A stretch of DNA of 64,000 nucleotides, taken from NCBI RefSeq assembly GCF_051401765.1, contig NW_027480450.1, forward strand, positions 4,092,001 through 4,156,000, in the 5' to 3' direction. Below the pieces are notes generated by a model. The model saw nothing but the letters and a program-made list of their open reading frames with translations. It searched no databases and was not told where the DNA came from. This DNA is from Calliopsis andreniformis. Its lineage: Eukaryota > Arthropoda > Insecta > Hymenoptera > Andrenidae. The position numbers were made by a program, and so were the translations under genes. Below are positions 52,154-62,804 of this stretch, one piece after another. Numbering within the stretch: position 1 is the first letter of the stretch; every line of letters begins with the position of its first letter.

Positions 52154-54060
52154 TCAATCCTCAAACCTCAATCTTGAATCCTCAATAATCAATCTCCAAT
52201 CCTAGATCCTCAATCCCCAATCCTCAATCCTTAATCCTCAATCTTCAATCCTCAATCCCCAGTCTTCAATCTTCAATCCTCTATCCCCAATCCTCAATCC
52301 TCAGACCTCAAACATCAATACTCAACCCTCAGTCCTCGTCCTCAATCCACAACCCTCAATCCTGAATCTTCAATCATCAATATTCAATCTTCAATCCTCA
52401 ATCCTCAATCCTCAATCCTCAATCCTCATTCCTCAGTCCTCATTCCTCAAACCTCAGTCCTCAACCCTCAGTCCTCATCCTCAATTCTCAATTCTCAATC
52501 CACAATCCTCAATACTCAATCATCAACCCTCAATCCTCAATCCTCAATCCTCAATCATCAATCCTCAATACTCAATCTTCAATCATCAATCCTCAATCCT
52601 CAATCTTGAATCCTCAATAATCAATCTCCAATCCTAGATCCTCAATCCCCAATCCTCAATCCTTAATTCTCAATCCTCAATCCTCAATGCTCAGACCTCA
52701 AACATCAATACCCAACCCTCAGTCATCGTCCTCAATCCACAACCCTCAATCCTCAATCCTCAATCTTCAATCCTGAATACTAAATATTAAATCCTCAATC
52801 CTGGATACTCAATCCTCAACCCTCATTCTTCAATCCTCAATACCCAATTATCAATCTTCAATCCGCAATCCTCAATCCTCAATTCTCAATCCTCAATCCT
52901 CAGTCCTCAGTCCTCAATCCTCAATCCTCAACCCTCAGCCCTCATCCTCAATCCTCAATCCTCAATCCTCAATCCTCAAACTTCAATCCTCAATACTCAA
53001 TTTCCAATCCTCAATCCTCAGTCCTCAATACTCAATCATCAATACTCAATTCTCAATACTCAATAGAATATCCTGAGTTCTCAGGATTCAATACTCAAAC
53101 CATAATCCTCAACCCTCAGCCCTCATCCTCCATCCTCAACACTCAATCTTCAATCCTCTACCTTCAATCCTCAATACTCAATCTTCAATCCTCAAGCCTT
53201 AATCCTCAATCCTCAATCCTCAATACTCAGTCATCAATACTCAATCTTCAATACTGAATCCTCAATCCTCAATCCTCAATCCTCAATCCTCAATCCTCGT
53301 CCCTCAAACCTTAATTCTCAACCCTCAGTACTCATCCCCAATTCTCAATCCTCAATCCTCAATCCTCAATCCTCAATCTTGAATCCTCAATAATCAATCT
53401 CCAATCCTAGATCCTCAATCCCCAATCCTCAATCCTTAATCCTCAATCTTCAATCCTCAATCCCCAGTCTTCAATCTTCAATCCTCGATGCTCAATCCTC
53501 AATCCTCAAGCCTCAGTCATGAATTCTCAATCTTCAATACTCAATCCTCAATCCTCTATCCTCAATCCTCAATCCTCAAACTTCAATCCTCAACCGTCAG
53601 TCCCCGTCCTCAATCCTCAATCCTCAAACCTCAATCCTCAATCCTCAATCCTCAGACCACAGTCCTCAAACCTCAATCCTCAAACCTCAGACCTCGTCCT
53701 CAATCCTCAATACTCAGTCCTCAATCCTCAATCTTCAATCCTCAATACTCAAACTTCAATCCTCAATCCTCGGTCCTCAGTCATCAATACTCAACCTTCA
53801 ATACTGAATCCTCAATCCACAATCCTCAATCATCAATCCTCAATACTCAATCCTCATTCCTCAAACCTCAATCCTCATCCCTCAGTCCTCATCCTCAATT
53901 CTCAATTCTCAATACTCAATCCTCAATCCTCAATCTTCAATTCTCAATAATCAATCTCCAATCCTAGATCCTCAATGCCCAATCCACAATCCTTAGTCCT
54001 CAATCTTCAATCCTCAATCCCCAGTCCTCAATCCTCAATCTTCAATGCTCAATCCTCAAT
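51692..54060 (+). repeat. 2369-bp tandem duplication, copy A
   Basis: The sequence restarts at 54061 with the same variants (CCGAATCC at 51721 and 54090). A nested 432-bp tandem duplication lies at 51849-52280 and 52281 to about 52665, each with CTATCCCC, CCTCGTCC and CTAGATCC elements. A class A landmark lies near 53060. Two open frames of 159 and 143 codons are identical in both copies. Confidence 0.92.
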
Positions 54061-56429
54061 CCTCAATCCTCAGTCCTCAAACCTCAATCCCGAATCCTCA
54101 ATCCTCAATACTCAATCTGCAATCCTCAATCCTCAATCCTCAATCCTGAACCCTCATTCTTCAATCCTCAATACACAATCCTCAATCTCCAATCCTCAAT
54201 ACCCAATCCTCAATTCTCTATCCCCAATCCTCAATCCTCAGACCTCAAACATCAATACTCAACCCTCAGTCCTCGTCCTCAATCCACAACCCTCAATCCT
54301 GAATCTTCAATCATCAATATTCAATCTTCAATCCTCAATCCTCAATCCTCAATCCTCAATCCTCATTCGTCAGTCCTCATTCCTCAAACCTCAGTCCTCA
54401 ACCCTCAGTCCTCATCCTCAATTCTCAATTCTCAATCCACAATCCTCAATACTCAATCATCAACCCTCAATCCTCAATCCTCAATCCTCAATCATCAATC
54501 CTCAATACTCAATCTTCAATCATCAATCCTCAAACCTCAATCTTGAATCCTCAATAATCAATCTCCAATCCTAGATCCTCAATCCCCAATCCTCAATCCT
54601 TAATCCTCAATCTTCAATCCTCAATCCCCAGTCTTCAATCTTCAATCCTCTATCCCCAATCCTCAATCCTCAGACCTCAAACATCAATACTCAACCCTCA
54701 GTCCTCGTCCTCAATCCACAACCCTCATTCCTGAATCTTCAATCATCAATATTCAATCTTCAATCCTCAATCCTCAATCCTCAATCCTCAATCCTCATTC
54801 CTCAGTCCTCATTCCTCAAACCTCAGTCCTCAACCCTCAGTCCTCATCCTCAATTCTCAATTCTCAATCCACAATCCTCAATACTCAATCATCAACCCTC
54901 AATCCTCAATCCTCAATCCTCAATCATCAATCCTCAATACTCAATCTTCAATCATCAATCCTCAATCCTCAATCTTGAATCCTCAATAATCAATCTCCAA
55001 TCCTAGATCCTCAATCCCCAATCCTCAATCCTTAATTCTCAATCCTCAATCCTCAATGCTCAGACCTCAAACATCAATACCCAACCCTCAGTCATCGTCC
55101 TCAATCCACAACCCTCAATCCTCAATCCTCAATCTTCAATCCTGAATACTAAATATTAAATCCTCAATCCTGGATACTCAATCCTCAACCCTCATTCTTC
55201 AATCCTCAATACCCAATTATCAATCTTCAATCCGCAATCCTCAATCCTCAATTCTCAATCCTCAATCCTCAGTCCTCAGTCCTCAATCCTCAATCCTCAA
55301 CCCTCAGCCCTCATCCTCAATCCTCAATCCTCAATCCTCAATCCTCAAACTTCAATCCTCAATACTCAATTTCCAATCCTCAATCCTCAGTCCTCAATAC
55401 TCAATCATCAATACTCAATTCTCAATACTCAATAGAATATCCTGAGTTCTCAGGATTCAATACTCAAACCATAATCCTCAACCCTCAGCCCTCATCCTCC
55501 ATCCTCAACACTCAATCTTCAATCCTCTACCTTCAATCCTCAATACTCAATCTTCAATCCTCAAGCCTTAATCCTCAATCCTCAATCCTCAATACTCAGT
55601 CATCAATACTCAATCTTCAATACTGAATCCTCAATCCTCAATCCTCAATCCTCAATCCTCAATCCTCGTCCCTCAAACCTTAATTCTCAACCCTCAGTAC
55701 TCATCCCCAATTCTCAATCCTCAATCCTCAATCCTCAATCCTCAATCTTGAATCCTCAATAATCAATCTCCAATCCTAGATCCTCAATCCCCAATCCTCA
55801 ATCCTTAATCCTCAATCTTCAATCCTCAATCCCCAGTCTTCAATCTTCAATCCTCGATGCTCAATCCTCAATCCTCAAGCCTCAGTCATGAATTCTCAAT
55901 CTTCAATACTCAATCCTCAATCCTCTATCCTCAATCCTCAATCCTCAAACTTCAATCCTCAACCGTCAGTCCCCGTCCTCAATCCTCAATCCTCAAACCT
56001 CAATCCTCAATCCTCAATCCTCAGACCACAGTCCTCAAACCTCAATCCTCAAACCTCAGACCTCGTCCTCAATCCTCAATACTCAGTCCTCAATCCTCAA
56101 TCTTCAATCCTCAATACTCAAACTTCAATCCTCAATCCTCGGTCCTCAGTCATCAATACTCAACCTTCAATACTGAATCCTCAATCCACAATCCTCAATC
56201 ATCAATCCTCAATACTCAATCCTCATTCCTCAAACCTCAATCCTCATCCCTCAGTCCTCATCCTCAATTCTCAATTCTCAATACTCAATCCTCAATCCTC
56301 AATCTTCAATTCTCAATAATCAATCTCCAATCCTAGATCCTCAATGCCCAATCCACAATCCTTAGTCCTCAATCTTCAATCCTCAATCCCCAGTCCTCAA
56401 TCCTCAATCTTCAATGCTCAATCCTCAAT
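54061..56429 (+). repeat. 2369-bp tandem duplication, copy B
   Basis: Near-perfect repeat of 51692-54060, including the nested 432-bp pair (about 54218-54649 and 54650-55034). One difference noted by eye is CTCATTCCTGAATC near 54725, against CTCAATCCTGAATC near 52356. The match runs to about 56449 before the flank differs. Confidence 0.92.
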
Positions 56430-58473
56430 CCTCAATCCTCAGTCCTCAATCCTCAATCCTCAATCCTCAAACTTCAATCCTCAACCGTCAGTCCCCGTCC
56501 TCAATCCTCAACCCACAATCCTCAATTCTCAATCTTCAATCATCAATACTCAATCCTCATTACTCAATCCTCAATCGTCAATCCTCAATCCCCAATCCTC
56601 AATCTTCAATCCTCAATCCTCAATCCTCAATCCTCAATCCTCAATCTTCAATCCTCAATACTCAATCTTCAATCCTCAGTCCTCAATCCTCGATCCTCAA
56701 TCCTCAATCCTCAAACCTCAATCTTCTATCCTCAATACTCAATCTGCAATCCTCAATCCTCAATCCTCAATCCTCAGTCCTCATTCTTCAATCCTCAATA
56801 CCCAATCCTCAATCTTCAATCCTCAATCCTCTATCCTCAATTCTCAATCCCCAGTCCTCAATCCTCAGACCTCAAACATCAATACTCAACCCTCAGTCCT
56901 CGTCCTCAATCCACAACCCTCAATCCTCAATCCTCAATCTTCAATCCTCAATGCTCAATCCTCAATCCTCAAGCCTCAGTCATGAATACTCAATCTTCAA
57001 TACCCAATCCTCAATCCTCTATCCTCAATCCTCAATCCTCAATCCTCAATCGTCAATCCTCAATCCCCAAACCTTAATCCCCAACTCTCAATCCTCAATC
57101 TTCAGTGCTCAATACTCAATCTTCAATCCTCAGTCCTCAATCCTCAATCCTCAATTCTCAATTCTCAGTCCTCAATTCTCAATCCTCAATCCTAAATCCT
57201 CAGACCTCAAACATCAATACCCAACCCTCAGTCGTCGACCTCAATCCTCAACCCTCAATCCTCAAACTTCAATCCTCAATAGTCAATTTCCAATCCTCAA
57301 TCCTCAGTCCTCAATACTCAACCATCAATCCTCAATTCTCAATACTCAATAGAATACCCTGAGTTCTCAGGATTCAATACTCAAACCTTAATCCTCAACC
57401 CTCAGCCCTCATCCTCCATCCTCAATCCTCAATCCTTAATCCTCAATCCTCAATCCTCAATACTCAGTCATCAATACTCAATCTTCAATACTGAATCCTC
57501 AATCCTCAATCCTCAATCCTCAACCCTCGATCCTCATTCCTCAAACCTCTATCCTCATTCCTCAGTCCACATCCTCAATTCTCAATTCTCAATCCACAAT
57601 CCTCAGTCCTCAATATTCAACACACAACCCTCAATCATCAATCCTCAATACTCAACCATCAGTCCTCAATTCTCAATACTCAAACCTCAATCCCCAACCG
57701 TCAGTCCTCGTCCTCAATCCTCAACCCTCAATCCTCAACCCTCAATCTTCAATCATCAATACTCAATCCTCAATCCTCAGTCCTCAATATTCAACACACA
57801 ACCCTCAATCATCAATCTTCAATACTCAACCATCAATCCTCAATTCTCAATACTCAATAGAATATCCTGAATTCTCGTGGTTCAATACTCAATCCACAAT
57901 ATTCAATAATCAAATCTCAATCCTCAAACATCAATTCTCAGCACTCAATCCACAACACTCAGTCCTCTCTCCTCAATTCTCCATCCTCAACCCTCAATCC
58001 TCAAACCTCAACCCTCAATCCTCAGTCCTCAAACCTCAATCCCGAATCCTCAATCCTCAATACTCAATCTGCAATCCTCAATCCTCAATCCTCAATCCTG
58101 AACCCTCATTCTTCAATCCTCAATACACAATCCTCAATCTCCAATCCTCAATACCCAATCCTCAATTCTCTATCCCCAATCCTCAATCCTCAGACCTCAA
58201 ACATCAATACTCAACCCTCAGTCCTCGTCCTCAATCCACAACCCTCAATCCTGAATCTTCAATCATCAATATTCAATCTTCAATCCTCAATCCTCAATCC
58301 TCAATCCTCAATCCTCATTCCTCAGTCCTCATTCCTCAAACCTCAGTCCTCAACCCTCAGTCCTCATCCTCAATTCTCAATTCTCAATCCACAATCCTCA
58401 ATACTCAATCATCAACCCTCAATCCTCAATCCTCAATCCTCAATCATCAATCCTCAATACTCAATCTTCAATC
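56430..58473 (+). repeat. Copy of the 50.2-52.2 kb segment, with a ~97-bp gain
   Basis: Same variant order as 50213-52153, but with extra sequence near 57150-57246 that includes CAGTCGTCGACCTC. Class A near 57347 and class B near 57855, the latter altered to GAATTCTCGTGG. It ends where the partner goes to CAAACCTCAATCTTG and this copy continues with pure heptamers. Confidence 0.85.
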
Positions 58474-59866
58474 ATCAATCCTCAATCCTCAATCCTCAAT
58501 CCTCAATCCTCAATCCTAAATCATCAATCCTCAATCTTCAATACTCAATCTTCAATACACAATCCTCAACCCTCAATTCTCAATCCTCAATCCTCAGTCC
58601 TCAGTCCCCATACCTCAATCCTCAACTCTGAGCGCTCATCCTCAATCCTCAATCCTCAATCTTCAATCCTATTTACTCCATCTTCAATCCTCAATCCTCA
58701 GTCCTCAAACCTCAAGTCTGAACCCTCAATACTGAATCTTCAATGATCAGCCCTCAGTCCTCAACAATCAGTTGTCAATCCTCAATCCTCAATAGAATAT
58801 TCTCAATTCACAGACTTTAATACTGAATACTCAATCTGCAAACTTCCAATCTCTATCCACAAACATCAATTCTCATCACTCAGCCCTCAACACTCAGTCC
58901 CCAACCCACAATCTTCAATCTTCAATCCTCAATCCTCAATCCTCAATCCTCAATCTTCAATCATCAGTACTCAATCTTCAATCCTCAATCCTCAATTCTC
59001 AATCCTCAATCCTCAATCCTCAATCGTCAATCTTCAATCCTGAATACTAAATCTTCAATCCTCAATCCTCAATCCTCAATCCTCAACATTCATTCTTCAA
59101 TCCTCAATACCCAATCTTCAATCCTCAATCCTCAATCCTCAATCCTCAATTCTCAATCCTCAATCCTCAGTCCTCAGTCCTCAATCCTCAATCCTCAGCC
59201 CTCAGCCCTCAGCCCTCATTCTCAATTCTCAATCCTCAATCCTCAGTCCTCAAACTTCAATCCTCAATACTCAACTTCCAATCTTCAATCCTCAGTCCTC
59301 AATACTCAACCATCAATCCTCAATTCTCAATACTCAATAGAATATCCTGAGTTCTCAGGATTCAATACTCAAACCTTAATCCTCAACCCTCAGCCCTCAA
59401 CCTCCATCCTCAATCCTCAATCCTCAATCCTCTACCTTCAATCCTCAATACTCAATCTTCAATCCTCAATCCTTAATCCTCAATCCTCAATACTCAATAC
59501 TCAGTCATCATTACGCAATCTTCAATACTGAATCCTCAAACCTCATTCCTCAATCCTCAATCTTCAATCTTCAATCCTCAATCCTCAATCCTCAATCCTC
59601 AATCGTCAATCGTCAATCCTCAATCCCCAAACCTTAATCCCCAACCCTCAATCCTCAATCTTCAATCCTCAATACTCAATCTTCAATCCTCAGTCCTCAA
59701 TCCTCAATCCTCAATTCTCAATCCTCAATCCTCTATCCTCAATCCTCAATCCTCAATCCTCAATCGTCAATCCTCAATACCCAAACCTTAATCGCCAACT
59801 CTCAATCCTCAATCTTCAATCCTCAATACTCAATCTTCAACCCTCAGTCCTCAATCCTCAATCCTC
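58474..59866 (+). repeat. Mosaic segment of HOR and left-arm modules
   Basis: Bases 58500-58900 follow 21270-21650 (CAACTCTGAGCGCTC, then a class C landmark near 58790). Bases 58900-59530 follow 14600-15230 with a class A landmark near 59335. The join of modules otherwise 7 kb apart shows exchange between distant parts of the array. Confidence 0.75.
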
Positions 59867-61316
59867 AATTCTCAATCCTCATTCCTCAAACCTCAGTCCT
59901 CAACCCTCAGTCCTCATCCTCAATTCTCAATTCTCAATCCACAATCCTCAATACTCAATCTTCAATCCTCAATAATCAATCTCCAATCCTAGATCCTCAA
60001 TCCCCAATCCTCAATCCTTAATCCTCAATCCCCAGTCCTCAATCTTCAATCCTCAATGCTCAATCTTCAATCCTCAACTCTCAGTCCTCAATCCTCAATC
60101 CTCAATCCTCAAACCTCAATCCTCAACCGTCAGTCCTCGTCCTCAATCATCAACCCTCAATCCTCAATCCTCAATCCTCAATCATCAATCCTCAATACTC
60201 AATCTTCAATCATCAATCCTCAATCCTCAATCCTCAATCCTCAACCATCAATCCTCAACTCTCAATACTCAACAGAATATCCTGAGTTCTCAGGATTCAA
60301 TACTCAAACCTTAATCCTCAACCCTCAGCCCTCATCCTCCATCGTCAATCCTCAATCCTCAATCCTCTACCTTCAATCCTCAATACACAATCTTCAATCC
60401 TCAATCCTTAATCCTCAATACTCAATCCTCAATACTCAGTCATCAATAATCAATCTTCAATACTGAATCCTCAGTCCTCATTCCTCAATCCTCAATCCTC
60501 AATCTTCAGTCCTCAATGCTGAATCCTCAATCCTCAAGCCTCAGTCATGAATACTCAATCTTCAATACTCAATCCTCAATCCTCTATCCTCAATCCTCAA
60601 TCCTCAATACTCAATCGTCAATCTTCAATCCCCAATCCTCAATCTTCAATCCTCAATCCTCAATCCTCAATCCTCTATCCTCAACCTTCAATCCTCAATA
60701 CTCATTCTTCACTCCTCAATTCCCAATCCTCAATCCTTAATCCCCAATACTCAATCCTCAATCTTCAATCCTCAATACTCAATCTTCAATCCTCAGTCCT
60801 CAATCCTCAATCCTCAATTCTCAATCCTCAATCCTCAATCCTCAGACCTCAAACATCAATACCCAACACTCAGTCATCGTCCTCAATCCACAACCCTCAA
60901 TCCTCAATCCTCAATCTTCAATCCTGAATACTAAATATTCAATCCTCAATCCTGAATCCTCAATCCTCAACCCTCATTCTTCAATCCTCAATACCCAATC
61001 CTCAATCCTCTACCTTCAATCCTCAATACTCAATCTTCAATCCTCAATCCTTAATCCTCAATCCTCAATTCTCAATACTCAATCCTCAGTCCTCAGTCCT
61101 CAATCCTCTATCCTCAACCCACAGCCCTCATCCTCAATCCTCAATTCTCAACCCTCAATCCTCAAACTTCAATCCTCAATACTCAATTTCCAATCCTCAA
61201 TCCTCAATCCTCAATACTCAACCATCAATCCTCAATTCTCAATACTCAATAGAATACCCTGAGTTCTCAGGATTCAATACTCAAACCTTAATCCTCAACC
61301 CTCAGCCCTCATCCTC
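59867..61316 (+). repeat. ~1.45 kb segment (partner at 44845-46308)
   Basis: Same order as its partner but two heptamers shorter near 60025. Class A near 60272 (CAACAGAATA form) and near 61247. At 61316 it passes directly into the segment shared with 48485, about 180 bp before the next class A landmark at 61427. This is the closest class A pair in the window. Confidence 0.88.
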
Positions 61317-62804
61317 AATCCTCAATCCTCAATCCTCAATCCTCAAACTTCAATCCTCAATACTCAATTTCCAATCCTCAATCCTCAGTCCTCAATACTC
61401 AATCATCAATACTCAATTCTCAATACTCAATAGAATATCCTGAGTTCTCAGGATTCAATACTCAAACCATAATCCTCAACCCTCAGCCCTCATCCTCCAT
61501 CCTCAACACTCAATCTTCAATCCTCTACCTTCAATCCTCAATACTCAATCTTCAATCCTCAATCCTTAATCCTCAATCCTCAATCCTCAATACTAAGTCA
61601 TCAATACTCAATCTTCAATACTGAATCCTCAATCCTCAATCCTCAATCCTCAATCCTCAATCCTCGTCCCTCAAACCTTAATTCTCAACCCTCAGTACTC
61701 ATCCCCAATTCTCAATCCTCAATCCTCAATCCTCAATCCTCAATCTTGAATCCTCAATAATCAATCTCCAATCCTAGATCCTCAATCCCCAATCCTCAAT
61801 CCTTAATCCTCAATCTTCAATCCTCAATCCCCAGTCTTCAATCTTCAATCCTCGATGCTCAATCCTCAATCCTCAAGCCTCAGTCATGAATTCTCAATCT
61901 TCAATACTCAATCCTCAATCCTCTATCCTCAATCCTCAATCCTCAATCCTCAATCGTCAATCCTCAATCACCAATCCTCAATCTTCGATCCTCAATCCTC
62001 AATCCTCAATCCTCAATCCTCAGCCTTCAATCCTCAATACTCAATCTTCACCCCTCAATTCCCAATCCTCAATCCTTAATCCCCAATCCTCAATCCTCAA
62101 TCTTCAATCCTCGATACTCAATCTTCAATCCTCAGTCCTCAATCCTCAATCCCCAATTCTCAATCCTCAATCCTCAATCCTCAGAACTCAAACATCAATA
62201 CCCAAACCTCAGTCCTCGTCCTCAATCCACAACCCTCAATCCTCAATCCTCAATCTTCAATCATCAATATTCAATCTTCAATCCTCAATCCTCAATCCTC
62301 AGTCCTCAGTCCTCAGTCCTCAAACCTCAATCCTGAATCCTCAATCCTGAATCCAAAATCTTCAGCCACCAGTCCTCAACAATCAGTTGTCAATCCTCAA
62401 TCCTCAATAGAATATCCTCAATTCACAGTTTTCAATACTCAATACTCAATCTGCAAACTTCCAATCTCTATCCACAAACATCAATCCTCATCACTCAACC
62501 CTCAGCACTCAGTCCCCAACCCACAATCTTCAATCCTCAATCCTCAATCCTCAATCCTCAATCCTCAATCCTCAGTCCTCAATCCTCAAACCTCAATCCT
62601 CAATCCTCAATCCTCAGACCACAGTCCTCAAACCTCAATCCTCAAACCTCAGACCTCGTCCTCAATCCTCAATACTCAGTCCTCAATCCTCAATCTTCAA
62701 TCCTCAATACTCAAACTTCAATCCTCAATCCTCGGTCCTCAGTCATCAATACTCAACCTTCAATACTGAATCCTCAATCCACAATCCTCAATCATCAATC
62801 CTCA
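61295..62804 (+). repeat. ~1.5 kb segment (partner at 48485-49994)
   Basis: Constant offset of 12,810 bp from its partner. Differences are single bases (for example ACTAAGTC near 61593 against ACTCAGTC near 48783). Contains class A 61427 and class C 62404. Confidence 0.88.

Noticed and set aside
51692..56429. Composite transposon or mobile element with long direct repeats
   Set aside because: There are no terminal inverted repeats, no transposase and no target-site duplication. The direct repeats are tandem copies of satellite.
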